From Ctenosaura bakeri (Eukaryota > Chordata > Lepidosauria > Squamata > Iguanidae), in contig CAOLHI010000743.1 of the NCBI GenBank assembly GCA_948474755.1, positions 1 to 64,000 of the forward strand: 64,000 bases of DNA, in the 5' to 3' direction. Shown here in pieces: positions 1-12,281 of the stretch (the stretch's first letter is position 1; each line of letters opens with the position of its first letter). A program made the position numbers and the translations under genes. The notes beneath the pieces were generated by a model, which was not told where the DNA came from, ran no database searches, and worked only from the letters and a program-made list of their open reading frames with translations.

Positions 1-87
1 CTAGGCTGACCATCTTGAAATGGAAGCTTCCTACAGTCCTCCAGTGGAACCCGGTCTGGGCTAAAATTGTGTGCACCATTACCTGAG

Positions 88-303
88 GCCCCTTTTATAG
101 CACTTTGATTCCACCTTAACTGCCATGGCTCCATCCTCCAGAAACCTAGGATATGTAGTTTGGTGAGGTATTTGAGCTCTCTGGCTGAGAATTCAAAATC
201 CACCCCCCTGTCCCCCACTGCAGTTCCCAGGCTTCCATTAGGATGGAAACGTGGCAATTAAAATGGAATCATAGCACTACAATTGTTTAGTGTGAGAGGG
301 CCC
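88..303. mobile_element. Foldback MITE with GGCCC termini (hAT-like)
   Basis: The left end GGCCCCTTTTATAGCACTTT and the reverse complement of the right end (GGGCCCTCTCACACT...) lead into two arms of about 60 bases. The arms pair with each other around the shared segments GATTCCA, CTGCCATGG and CTCCATCC. The element is about 216 bp with no coding capacity. Assignment to the hAT superfamily is by general resemblance of the termini only; I could not confirm a clean 8-bp target duplication. Confidence 0.55.
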
Positions 304-3300
304 TACAAGAGAAGAGGGACAGAGTTTTACATATGAATATCAGAACAGACCATGGCCTGTCTAGTCCAGCATTATGTTTATAATAATAATCACTCATACT
401 TAACAAGACCATAGCTGATGAAAATACTTAAATAATTACAGCAAAATCTAATACACTGTATTATCCAAATGTGGAAAAATAATAACTGAATGGGTCATCT
501 TCAACAACAACAATTTTAACCGTATTACACAATATCAAGACACTGATATAGTACAAGTATCAACAGTGAACAATGACAGAGATGCAGGCCTGAATGGAGT
601 TCCAGTTACCTCTAACAGCATATAAGCATACATGAAAAACAACTCTATTGTGAGATAATCTGGAGGAACACATGGAGAAACTCAAGTCCATATGAATACA
701 GCAGCACACTTTCTAGAGAACTGGTAAATTCATCAAGGTAACTTATTCTACTGAAGAAGCCAGTTGAAACAGCTTCACAGCATTGCTGGGAGTGGTTTTC
801 AAGGATCTTTAGAACCTTTGCCAGCCTAAAAATCTTCTGGAATTTTTTTGCCAGCATTCACAGACTATTTTCATAAGGATATAAATTTATTATAAGTAAA
901 ATTATTGTATTATTGCTAAGGTAATATACTATATACTGTCTGAATTATATGCTCTAGTGTTTACATCATCTATGGTCCTATTTAGTACAAGTGCTTATGC
1001 TTGAGGCTCTTCCCTTTTGAATTTGTTGTAACAGCAAGCAGCCAGCTGCCCCTTGAACAGGGAAAGGAAAGTGAGAAAACAATTGGTAAATGGGTCCTCC
1101 ATGTACAGAAGGCAGAAGCTGGGGACAAGGGCAGGGGAATGGCTAGTAATCGTCTCATCCTCCATCAGTTTAATCCATTAAAAAAGCCTTTGAAGCTAAT
1201 GTTAGAAAATTTCAAGGGTTAAAGGATGTCTGCACGAGACAGTCCTGAACCTACTGCTTAATCAACAGGTTTGGGGCCTACTACCTCAGTGCACGGTGGC
1301 TTATACCAGGAGTAAAGGTCATGAGAGGCAACCTGTGCTGGCTGCTCTAGTCGGGGGGGCCATGGTGATTACAAAGATAACATGAACCAAGTTTTAAAAA
1401 GGAAGAGGTGGGGAGGAGAGAAAGACCCCTGTATGAGATATTCCAGATACACTGAATACACATCAAACCTGCCTTTCAATCCAAGCTGCATTTCTACAAT
1501 TACAAGTAATAGTAAAGCTGTACTACCAACACCACATGTAGCATATTGGAATTTCTCCTTCTCTGACACTATAGTTAAGAAGTTTTGATTGGGGCTTTTG
1601 GTTAATACAAAGTGAAGCTCTTTGCTTGGGATGCAAGATGACTAGAACAGGGCCTCTGTCTTCTCTTGGCTGCTGCCATCTTCATCAGAAATGGACAGAA
1701 AACCCACCAAACCAAGACAGGGAGACTTGGCTCTACCCCTAGCCACAGTGAGGCAACTGCTTCAAGTATCAGAATGGGGGGGGGGAGAGGTGGCAGCAAA
1801 GTTAGGCCCCTAGCCATTCCTTCTTAGCACCCCATCCATTCCCTCTCTGGGACAACAGAGCTGTCTACCTATATGGGTCACACAGCCTGTCCTGTACCCC
1901 CTCAACTAGCCTGCTCTGCCCTCTCCACCATATGTTGGAGGAACCAGTCACATTTCCGGTGTAAAGATTCATCTGCCAGTCCAGCTGGTGTCTGTACACA
2001 GATTAATGGGACACGATCTTGTCTTTTGCTTCAGGCAGCAACTTGTTTCAGGCCAGTCCTGGAAAGAGGAAGCAATAAACATAGGATGTTTCTCTTCCTT
2101 TTGCTGACCAGAATTGTCTGAATTGTTCCTTTATTTCAACACACACACACACACACACGTTTTTTTTCCTTCTACTGTTTCTTCTAAAATTTATGTGTAT
2201 TTTTTAAAGAAACTGAACAAAGTTAACACTTTATAATTCACAGAAAATTCTAGTTTAAAAAGAAGGCACATAAGAAGGCATGCCTCCTGTGTATCTGTGG
2301 GGACTCAAGAGTGAGTTTGCTTGCCTAGCATGTGTCTCTTTATTGGAATAGTAAACTAAGAGGTTCAAGAGTTAGAGCTTTTAGATGAACTGATGTCCTT
2401 CACCCTGAAGCAGCAGTCAAAAATTAGATGTCTTAATTTGGGTAAAGGGTAAATGAAATAATGGTATAGTATGATATATATATATATATATATGGTATAT
2501 GATGGTATATGGTACATATGGAGAAACTGGTTTTCTCATACTTTTAAGAGAAATACTGTATATTTGTATAAAATATCACAACGTATATGGTAACAGAATG
2601 TATTAGGACTGAGGGAAATTCAAAGTGGAAGCATAGAGGATGAGTATTAACAATAGTAGCACATAAACATCTGACATGTAAAGAATTATTTTATTTTATT
2701 ATATTTGAGTATTTTTTGTTTATGTGCTTGATTTGTGTTTGTGTATTTGGATTTTTTTCTTGTTATTTTTTTTCTGTTCCTTTGTACAGTAATATCTTAT
2801 TTAATAAATGTATATTAAAATAGTATATAAGTCAACATTGCCCAGACCCTAGAAACAGTGACTTATTTTATTATTTTATTTTATTTGGGGTTAAAAATAA
2901 AAGTGCACTGAGCACATGCTTGCGCTCCTAGAAGAAGAACCAAGTTTCCTACTTGCACCATAGGAAAGCTATTTAAGATTTTTTCACAGCACCTGACCTC
3001 TTATTTGCTTAGCACATCAGGATTCACAGATGGAACGTGGTTTCTTGGTAGTCTTGGCTCTTTGGGGAAATCCTGATGCTTTTTTGTTGCAGGGTAATAG
3101 TGTACACCAGTTCTGTACAGAGGAAGTGATACTGGATAGAGCTGCCAGTATGCTTCCAGTAAGATGGTTTAGTTTTTTTTAAAGCACACTTCTCCTTCTT
3201 TTATGTCATACCATTTGATGGTCATGTGTTTATGCAATGTATCCTTCCATAAATGCTGATTCAAGAGCATTAGACTGACAGAGGTGGTCATCTAATACGT

Positions 3301-3317
3301 AGATGGAAATCATGCCT

Positions 3318-3438
3318 GTCCCAGTTGTTGCTGGACTGCAAGTCCCAGTAGTTGTGGTCGCAGAGCTAGTGGCAAGAAATGCTCTGCATTAAAATCCAAC
3401 AACATCTTGGAGGGCCACATGATTTACATCCCTGCTGT
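3318..3438. repeat. Palindromic MITE remnant (TGGACTGCA type)
   Basis: The left side reads TTGCTGGACTGCAAGTCCCAG. The right side reads CCAACAACATCTTGGAGGGCCACAT. Related sequence recurs at about 6772-6896, 9509-9630, 17485-17645, 32995-33105 and 63197-63296, so this is an interspersed family. Family name not assigned. Confidence 0.45.
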
Positions 3439-3754
3439 GAAATATAACATTATTATGGTCAGATTATTACAAAGCTTGAAAAGGAGGCTCTAGGAGCATA
3501 AGGGACTCTTGGAGTTGTAATCTGAAAAAGTAACATTTCAAAACTCTTGATTATTAACTGTCCTTGGATTATTAGCTTTGCAACAAAGTGTTCTCATTGG
3601 GCTTTCAGGGCTGAGCCCCAGCTACGACTTCCTTCCTTAAAAAGACTGCTGTTTTAGAACCCAGTGAATCAATACTGCATAACAAATAATGAAAACTTTC
3701 TTAGGATTTGGGTTCAGATAATAAGAAGGCCTGACTACAAAACTCTCTTTTTAG

Positions 3755-3869
3755 TTGACCAGCCAGGACAAGACTCCAGCAGTTATACAGAGAGCAATGT
3801 TGAAACACAACCTGGAGTCAGATCCTGTGGAGGATTATGAGCTTGTACAAGTCATCTCTGAGGATAAAG
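3755..3869 (+). CDS. RGL1: RGL1 penultimate coding exon (Ras-association domain)
   Basis: The exon follows a TCTCTTTTTAG acceptor and ends at AAAG|GTAAGA, giving 38 codons plus one base. The peptide begins [20 protein letters not shown] and continues to VISEDK, which I recognise as part of the C-terminal Ras-association (RA) domain of RGL1 (Ral guanine nucleotide dissociation stimulator-like 1). RGL1 activates Ral GTPases downstream of Ras: the RA domain binds GTP-loaded Ras, and the CDC25 homology domain, encoded upstream and not in the window, exchanges nucleotide on RalA/RalB. The split codon joins in frame to the last exon at 5122. RALGDS and RGL2/3 are related, but the residues here and the C-terminal tail fit RGL1 best. 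Confidence 0.93.
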
Positions 3870-5121
3870 GTAAGAGAAGCAGGGGTTTTGTGTGCAGCTT
3901 AAAATACCTGGCCATTCTTCAGAAGTCAGAAGGCTGAGCTGCCCGAAAGCCTAATCTATAAGCACAGCCCCTCTTTACTTTTTAATATATTATGACTGAT
4001 TTGATTGGAAGCCTCCAAGATCCAGTATTCTAGAAGGCAAATGTTCATGGAATCTTAGAGCTGGAAGGGACCACAAAGACCATCCAGTCCAGTCCCCTAC
4101 CATACAGCTAAAGCACTCCTGAAAGATGGCCATCCAACTTTTGTTTAAAGACCTCCAAAGGAGAGTCCAGCTCCCTGCGAGTCTCTATATTCCCCTGTTG
4201 AACAGCTCTTGCAGTAAAGAAGTTCTTCCTAGTATTTAGGTGGATTCTCATAATGTGAACCCATTGGTTCACATGAGGAGCTTAATAATTTGGCAGGGAC
4301 AGCTCTGCACCATTCCTGCATTTCTGATGTGATACACTGTGGAATGCCTTTGTATTATAAATTTGTGGCAATATGCAAATATGCTAAAAATGATGCTCCT
4401 GTTCACTCAAATCAAATACTTTTAGCTTTGGTGGAGCATTTGTATCCAGTAGATATATCCAGTAGAGAGCTGCTGTTATGTTACTATGTAGCAGAGCTGG
4501 CAAAGTACCCATGCCTGTTGTGCACAAATGCATATGGCACACTGATGCATACTGATCCCAATGCACATTGGGCATCTGGCTGGTGTCCCAATAATGCATC
4601 TTGCAATTCACTAAGAGGGTTTCTTAGCACTTCTGTTACTTAGCTGAGTGTATGTAGTTACATTAAGTAAAAAGTGATACAGGATTCTGGTGATTTTGGT
4701 GGTGGTGGGGATTGTGTCACACCCTGAAACATTGACTAAGAATCTGGTTACCTGGTCCATTCATTTCTTCTTACTTCTTTGATTGCTGATAACCATGAAG
4801 TCCTCTAGAGACAAGAAAAGCAAACTGCAGGGAGTAAAAGGAAAACACAGATAAAAGCAGGAGCCATGGCCTTCTTGTTCAGTTGGTTATCTTTCACCTT
4901 TAATGACTAGTTTTCCATAGGTAGCTGAAGTGGAACAATTCCGTAAAACGGAGACATGCTCTCTGCTTTCCTTTGTTATGAACCCTTGTTCACGAGAAGT
5001 CTGGCCTGTGAGAACCGGAGCATTAGCAATAGCCACAACCAATCTTTCTTTTCCTTTCTAGTTGTACTAAGAAACCAGAGAGCCTATTGCCATTGCTCAT
5101 CATTGTTTCCCTTCCTTGCAG
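3870..5121 (+). other. RGL1 last intron
   Basis: The intron of 1.25 kb opens with GTAAGA and closes with a pyrimidine-rich TTTCCCTTCCTTGCAG acceptor. It contains a CR1-like LINE tail at about 4047-4250. I see no coding or RNA gene signal in the remainder. Confidence 0.8.
4047..4250 (+). repeat. CR1-like LINE fragment
   Basis: The sequence begins CATGGAATCTTAGAGCTGGA, runs through AAGGGACCACAAAGACCATC and ends GTTCTTCCTAGTATTTAGG. This resembles the widely dispersed CR1-type LINE sequence of sauropsids. It is a short truncated piece with no open reading frame. Confidence 0.6.
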
Positions 5122-5309
5122 TACTAGTCATCCCAGACAGTGCAAATGTGTTTTATGCCATGAACAGCCAGGTGAACTTTGATTTCATCCTACGGAAGAA
5201 AAACACCCTCGATGGGCAGGTGAAACTGAGAAGCCACTCTAGTTTGACTCTTCCCAGGACCAACAGGAGGGGGTGCTGGAGCAACAGAAACAGTAAAATT
5301 ACACTCTGA
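5122..5309 (+). CDS. RGL1: RGL1 terminal coding exon
   Basis: The exon starts after TTCCTTGCAG with two bases that complete the codon split from the previous exon, and it ends at TGA (5307-5309). The peptide contains IPDSANVFYAMNSQVNFDF and FILRKK, the end of the RA domain. A basic tail follows, ending in GCWSNRNSKITL, characteristic of RGL1. The 62 codons here plus the 38 before make up about the last 100 residues of a protein of roughly 770. The gene reads rightward, toward the 3' end of COLGALT2. Confidence 0.95.
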
Positions 5310-7460
5310 GAGGAGTTAAACCAGCATAAAAGAAGATGCGGGTTTGAAGACAATTCTTGAGGCTATCCAGTATTATGAATTCTTTGGCAATGAATGTGTC
5401 AGTATTCAGTTTTGGGAATACAAAACTAAAGGTTTGCTATGAACAGATGTATGTTTTAGATACAGACAGCAGACAAAACAGACCTGAATGGAAAAGCAGC
5501 CAAGAAGCACTCTCTTTTTCTTCCTCCTTTTTTTTTTTTTTGCACAGAGTCCTGGAAGAAAAGGTCACTCTCTCCCAGGAAGGAAAAGAAGCATGCACCT
5601 AATTTTCACTGCTTTCCCACTTGTTTCTCTCAGTCATGCCACTACTAATTTGGAGTACTTCCAGATTATTTTTTTCCACCAGTGGAAAAATGCGGTTGTT
5701 CTTAAGTTCCACCTGTATTTATGAAGAAGGAAGAGGAGCATTAGACAGACCCTTGGCTGAATGACAACACAGACAGATGGATGGTGTAGAGGGGCTGATG
5801 GGCTGTTCTCTCCTTGCCAGACTGCTACTTTAGGAGAAGTAGCAGAGTTTCTGAATGCACAGAGGAGTCATATTCACGCAGTATCCCCCCAAAGACCCCC
5901 TAGTCTTTGGAACCACCCCAGGGTCCAGGGAATCCAATGTTAAGTAGTGTTGGTTTTCTGGTTTCTGTGATCCAAGCTGGAAACATGTGTTTCCTTCCCT
6001 AGAAAACACAATGCAAAAATTAGCCATTAGAATCCTCTTTTTCACGTAAGACAATGCAAATGCACACTACTGCTCTTAATGCCACTACATTGTTTTCTTT
6101 ATGCTTTGCAAAACTTTTTTTTTATAGTTAAATATAAACAATTCAAACTATATTTCTTTGGAGTGTGCAGTTTTACTCCCTTTCAGGTGTGGAGCTGTTT
6201 ACCTATATTCAGCCATATTGGCATTATAGTAAACAATACAGTAATGTTTTATAGTCACTCTAGAAAAAAAATAAAAAATAAAAACATATTTACTTAGCCA
6301 GCATTTGAAAATATCACGGGTCTTTAACAACCTACACAATTTCCCTTTTCCTAAAATTCATTCATTAACTGGGTAATTTTCCTGGCACGGTACATCCTTG
6401 AAGGTATAAAGAATTTAGCTTCCTCTAGAGCTCCACCCCCAGTGCACACTGATTCAGTGACAAAATTCGTAATTCTTTCAGAACACACACTACACTGGTG
6501 CACAATCACAGGAGGGCATGAAAGTCATAATGGAGGCCTCTGATTGCAAACTCATTAGCTGGTAAGCTGCTGGTGAGGGAACAAAAGGAGCAGGAAGAAG
6601 CTGCTAAAGATGAGCCCCTCTGCCCTTAACTGGCTGCCCCCTGATCCTATTTGCTACTGGGGTGGGCTAAGGCTCCCCTCCCACCTTTGTCATAAGTAGA
6701 AGCCTGTTCTTTCCCCCACCCCAAGCAATACTTCACTGGTTGATGCCTTAACAGCCTTTTCCTTTACAGTAGATCCTTGGCTCTCCAGATATTTTGAGCT
6801 ATAAAAGAAAGTCACATCATTAGCCATGCTGCCTGGAGTCCCTGAGAGCCAAGGTCCAAAACATCTACAGGGCCAAAAGTTCCCCACCCATGCTTTTCAG
6901 AAATAGACAGGTGTTCCCCATCCTGCTGCAGAGGGTCCTGTCAAAGCAAAATGGACCTGCTACTATCCAAGCAGTTACTGAGAAGCACATTGTACTGTTC
7001 AATCAGAGCTACTTAAAGTCATGCAAGTGACTTCTTCGTTTCAAATAGTTTGCCAGGTGGTGTGTGTGCGTGTGCGTGCACACCCGTGCAGATGTGTGTT
7101 GTGACTGCCTGAAGAAATAAATTAATCCAAAGCCTTCTGGAACTCATGGCAGTGCTTTCATAGGTTTTTGGAGCTGGGTCATATTTTAAGCCATGAAACA
7201 TCTCACAGTCACAACTGAGTGTAAACATAAGTTCTACAGAACTATAGAGAAAATAGACAATGTGCCAGTGGCTGCATAATTCAGCTTTTGTCATGTCTCA
7301 GTATTCATTAGTAATTGAACAAAATCTCTAGCCATTATGGTTACACAGATGTGCCTGAAAGTGTACCATGTGTGGGTAATGTGTAGAACAAAATCTCTCA
7401 TGTCAGGGTTGCTGCCTAAATAACATCTTTTTTAAATAAAGTTCTGTATGAGGTCACAGA
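5310..7460 (+). other. Probable RGL1 3' untranslated region
   Basis: Sequence after the RGL1 stop has no further coding signal. Candidate polyadenylation hexamers lie in an A-rich run near 6267-6285 and, more cleanly, at 7435-7440 (AATAAA within TTTTTTAAATAAAG). The true end cannot be set without transcript data. A MITE remnant of the TGGACT type lies at about 6772-6896. Confidence 0.4.
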
Positions 7461-8181
7461 ATTCAGACGTTTGGTTTAAACTGCTAGACAACTTTGTTTT
7501 ATTTAACAGAGTGTACTTAACCCTGATAGAAACTTGCCAATCAGTGTTTTTTTAAAAAATCTGAGGATGTATTTTTGCACTATGTGAAACACCTTTCTGT
7601 TTCAAATGTATTCTGTTCTGGCCTGTGTTGCTTATACTCCCCATTGTGTTTTTGCCTAGAGGAGATAAAGCTTTATTCAAAACTGAGCCTTAAAAATGTC
7701 CAGAGCTGGGATGGATTTTGTGACAACAAAGGTCCGTTCTCTTGGTTTTCTGGTGAAAGCAATGCACAAATGTTGTGTTCTGTATGTGGATAAATATATG
7801 CACATACTCACACTCTGTATATAGCTGTAGAATCAGCTAGATTTTTATATTGTTAAGCTTGTCATGCTAGTGTCTTTTTAAACAAAGACAGAAATTTATT
7901 AACAACGGCTGTGTAAAAAAGAGTCTTATTTCTTTAAGTCCTTATGTACAGGATTTCCAGGAAGCAGGTGTTTTATCCTGGCTACTGTTAACTTCTTGTC
8001 AGCAACCCATTCTTGTAAATACTCAATAGGCAGCACAAATCTAGTATCCAGAGTTTGAATCGTGGGACTTTCATAATTTATTTGTTTTGAATGGTTCAGT
8101 TTCCTCATTTGTTGTGGTCATAAACTACTTGGCAAAACAAGCAAATAGGTTGTCAGTGGGCAATCAGCTACAGTGAGCTGT

Positions 8182-8396
8182 CAGTACCCGCTAGAGTTTT
8201 GTTCCAGGACCCCTGGGGATGCCAAAATCTATGGATGCTCAAGTCCTACATATACAATGGCATATTAAATTGGCATCCCTTATATAAAATGGTCAGAGTG
8301 TGTTTCGAGGAATTTATTTTCTTAAAAAATGTTTTCAAGCCATGGATGGTTGAATCCATGGATACAGAAACCATAGCTACGGAGGGTCAACTGTAC
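8182..8396. mobile_element. Tigger/pogo-like MITE
   Basis: The left end CAGTACCCGCTAGAG is followed by GTTCCAGGACCCCTGGGGAT and GGATGCTCAAGTC. The right end reads ATGGTTGAATCCATGGATAC then GGAGGGTCAACTGTA. This layout (CAGT...ACTG ends, inner GGATGCTCAAG and GGTTGAATCCATGG boxes) is typical of short non-autonomous Tigger-type Tc1/mariner elements. The right flank has TA; the left TA is mutated. Confidence 0.6.
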
Positions 8397-8636
8397 TTTG
8401 TTAAGTAAACTTAAGCAACCTCTGCTGGCCCAATCCCTGCCCCCCAAAAGTGATGGAAATGACATTCACCTGTGCTCCAGTCTCTGGCAGAAGGAACCTC
8501 CATTTCCCCTTGCACCTGGTTCCTAGTGAAGGATTTGGGAGGAAGGGGTGAGTTACAATCACGGCAGCAGTGTCACAAATGTGAGTAAGTAGCAATCATG
8601 ACTACAGAACAGTTTGTGTGCATGTGCCTTTAAGTA

Positions 8637-8718
8637 ACCTGCTGACTTACAGTGACCCATGAATTTCAAAGGGTTTTCTTAAGCAAGGAATCCTCAGAGG
8701 TGGTTTTGCCAGTTCCAA
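8637..8718 (-). repeat. SINE tail fragment
   Basis: GACTTACAGTGACCCATGAA and CAGAGGTGGTTTTGCCAGTTCC are the reverse complement of the tail region of the tRNA-derived SINE found repeatedly in this window (compare 59792-60030). Confidence 0.5.
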
Positions 8719-9508
8719 TTTTATTTTGAAGATCTACATGAAATTTTCCCCATCCTGAAATATTCCCAGGGAGCTCCTGGCATTACATGACTTTTCATTC
8801 TCACTCCCCAAGTGAATTTAAATTGACCCAGTATTTCCCAAGAAACACAGCAATTGTTGCCAGGATCCAGATTAAACAGAGATCAAGTGAAAAAAGCTGG
8901 AATGCTAACAATAAAAGAAAAATGATCCTAATGCTTAAATAGTGTAATATTGCTAAAGCACTTTAACACTTTAACTATAACTCCTGAATAATAATTAAGA
9001 AGGGCTCAGTATAAATTGGTGAAAGTCAGTTTTTAAAATGTTGCCTGACTCTAGATGTGAAATGTGCTCAGTGGGAGAGGGAAAGGTCCAAGGGAGTGGG
9101 AATAAGAAAAACCCAGGATATTTCAAGGAAATGCAAAATCATGGATAAAGTCAGAACAAAAAGGAATGCAAAGGCTCGATGCTTTCAGGGACTTTTTCTT
9201 TCTGGCCAAACCTGTAAAGGGATAAGAAAAAAACACACTCAGCGTAAAAACATCAAATGCAATTGTGCTCATGTTTTGCAAAGAATGAAACTATACTGAG
9301 GTAAGAATGCAGGCCTGCTACAGCTTTCTCCAACTTGCGGCATTTTTAGGAAACAACAGAAAACACAGGTAGTAGATATGGTGAAGCTTAGTAACATGCA
9401 TCAAAGCTATCAGAGGCATTCCAGTAAAGTGATAATTTAGCAGTTTAGCCTGCTAGAGGGCAAAACCACTTTGTTTACAGAACAGAATGTTTTGAAGTGG
9501 ATGGAAAT

Positions 9509-9630
9509 TTTGTAGTTCTCCAGAAATTGCTAGAATACATCTCCCAGCATTCCTCATCAGTACCTAGGCGCTTGGAGATAAGAGGGTTGTTGTTCCCTAA
9601 CATCTGGAGGGCACATGTTTCCCATCCCTA
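9509..9630. repeat. Palindromic MITE remnant
   Basis: TGTAGTTCTCCAG at the left and CTAACATCTGGAGGGCACAT at the right match the recurring TGGACT/ACATCTGGAGGGC family also seen at 3318-3438 and elsewhere. Confidence 0.45.
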
Positions 9631-12159
9631 CTGTACCTAGGTAACACAAGACTCCATTCTAGAGCTTGGGATTTATTTGCTGGGGAATCTGCTATTGGGA
9701 ACCCAGTATTAACTCTCTACTAGCTCTGCTATACTTATATTACTTCAGGGCTGCTCTAGGAAGATTTGTGAATAGAATACCACAGAGGCAACATGAGACA
9801 TGACCACACATGACCACACATAAGTGTAATCATACTACTGAAGTAACACAGTAGGGCGTACGTTACCTGCTTTTAGCATTCCCTCCAAAAATTCAACTCA
9901 GTTGTGTATTTAGGGTGATGACAGCAGATTTAAGGTGAAGGAGTGGGTATGTACCTTTTTTCCCATTCCCTGGCAAAAAGTTCAGCCTAAGTGACGGCGT
10001 GTCTCATATTTTTAGCCTTGGTCTTTAGTCCCATTTCCTTAGTCCTTCTTCCATCTTGCCTCCTGGTTCCAGGCTTGCTCCAGACTGGTAAGAGAGAAAC
10101 CTATGTATATACACCTTCTTAAGTTCCATGTAAAAAGATGGGATACAAACATAACACACATAAACAAGGTGGTAATTAAGACAGCTGCTCATCCATTCAA
10201 AGGCTGTTGCCAATTAGGCAGGGGAAAAAGACTGTATCATGGAGAACTCAGTAATATTCACTATAGCAGGAGACAAATATTGGTAACAGGAGGGCAGAGG
10301 ACCGCTCCCTTTAATGACTCCTCATCAAGTTCTTGTCTTTCTACAAACAGGCAGAACTGCTTCAGCAGCAGGACACATATTCCCAAGCAAGAGTCAATGT
10401 AATTCCCAGACATTAAACATAGATGCCTCCTCTCATTAAAGAGAGAAGCAGCAGCATGGGAATGACAAGTAGAAGGGATTCAGTGAGCAAGAGTAAGTTA
10501 TAGGCAGTGAGTGATGGGCCCTAAATGAAGTAACAGTGGTGCAATGGGATGCCAAGGTATTCTTCTAAATGACATGCCTAATCTTTCTCTGCCCACACAT
10601 TAAGATGGCCTGGCCCACTGTTCTTGCTTGCGTTTTCCCCAAAAGTCTGGAGCTAATCCCCTTGTATGTAAAATATTGTTACAGATTCAAGAGGCCATCC
10701 TTCTGTCAGCAACTTATGGAATAGTTTTAAAGGCTTCAGTTGCCCACTGAAGTAGAGAAGTTTGCATTCAGAAGTTTATCAGTAATGCCAGAAAACTTTC
10801 TTGAAAAGCCATTTGCTGCCACTACACTTGTATTTGAGGCCATACTCCAAGTTTACAAACAAGCAATGACAAGGCCCAACAGCCTTCCAGAAATGTAGAC
10901 ATTTCTTGCCGGTGACATCAACACTGAAAAAAATTCCATAAAGGCAAAGTCTGAAAACAGTAGAGTAAGATCAACTATAAAAGAAGCACATGGAACTGAT
11001 TTCTCAGCTCTCCCAGTCTGGGTATTTCATCTGAGCATCTGAGGCAAGATTTAACAGCAGAGATGGATTCTCTTTAATCCTGAAAACGAAAGATAACTGA
11101 CAAAAATCAGTTCCCAGATAGATCACACCACACTTCATTGCCCTATCAACAGTTAAAAGTCACAAATAAAGACCAAGACAACAGCTGAGTTGATTTGCAC
11201 CCAATGCTATATATTATCAGGCCAGCTGATAAACAGCAACAACCCCTTCAGGGAAGAGTATAATATCTTACAGTTACTTCATCTAAAAACAATTCCTGCA
11301 TACCACATCTACAACACGTTAAACATACACACAAGAGTGCACACACATTCTTGCTTTGCCTTTTTTTTCTTCTGAAAGTTTTGCTCCAGGAGTTATTTTC
11401 ATCGAAGTCTGAAGTCTATACCAGTTAAACAGATTCCTACAAATAAATGACCACCTGACCTTATGGTGCATTTATAAATAAGTGGACTTAGCGTTGCTGG
11501 GACCTTAGCTGGTCAAGCAGCATTATCACAGCTCATCTCAAGATGGACAAGCTTAACTGTAACATCGGGGGTGAAAAAGCCCAAGTGGCCCTCAGTCTAG
11601 TTCAGACAATTTACATTGAATAACAAAGATATTCTTACAAAAACCACATGCATTTCTTTAAAAAAAAGAATGCCATTTGTCAAAATGGTCAAAAGATGCT
11701 TTCCCAGCCACACCATAAAGGACACTAAGTAGTAGAATGGGCAAACTATTTACTTCGAATTCTAAATAGTAGAAATTGAGTGGCTTCTGTGTGATTAAAG
11801 TGGCACTGTGAAATGGATTCACTAAAAGAGAACTATTCCAATTTTTCTTAAAAAGGCATCTCTATACCTAAGCCTGGAAGCTATAGTATTTGGAATGTTA
11901 GAGGGAAATGCTTTAAGGCACGGATGGAGGGAGGTGTGTGGCCTGTCAGAAGTTGCTGGACTGTAATACTCATCATCTTTCACAGGCCTTGTCATCCAAC
12001 AGCATCTGGAAGAAAATGCATTCCTCAACTCTCATGGAAAGGAAATAACTATCACAGGGCCTCAACCAGGTAGCTGTTGTGTGAACTCAACTTGTTTCCA
12101 AAGTATGACAACCTAAGTATGCAACCAAAGTATGGCAAAGTAAGGCAAACCTATCAGTG

Positions 12160-12281
12160 TTTTTTTCTGGGGCTGAGACTATATGACAGGCCCAAGGTCA
12201 CCCAGTGGGTTTCTATGGCTAAGCAGGGAATTGAATCCTGGTGTCCAGGATCATAGTCCAGCCACTACACCATGCTGGCTC
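12160..12281 (-). repeat. tRNA-derived SINE, 5' half, reverse
   Basis: Read on the - strand, this runs AGCCAGCATGGTGTAGTGGC, TGGACTATGATCC, CAGGATTCAATTCCC, then CCCACTGGGTGACCTTGGGC. These correspond to A- and B-box-like parts of a tRNA-related head and the conserved body. The 3' tail is missing. Confidence 0.65.

Larger units (their letters stand above)
1..3754. other. RGL1 intron, no exon recognised
   Basis: The stretch upstream of the first recognised RGL1 exon is AT-rich and non-coding. It contains a foldback MITE at 88-303, a CA microsatellite near 2140-2158, a TA run near 2476-2494 and a palindromic MITE remnant near 3318-3438. I looked for the preceding RGL1 exon, which should encode the start of the Ras-association domain, and did not find it. 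The intron therefore probably begins left of the window. Confidence 0.6.

Noticed and set aside
1001..1222. 73-codon + strand frame as an exon
   Set aside because: No splice context fitting RGL1 and no recognisable domain.
3085..3160. Possible additional RGL1 exon after TTGTTGCAG
   Set aside because: Translation in all frames lacks RGL1-like residues and no paired donor keeps a frame with the next exon.
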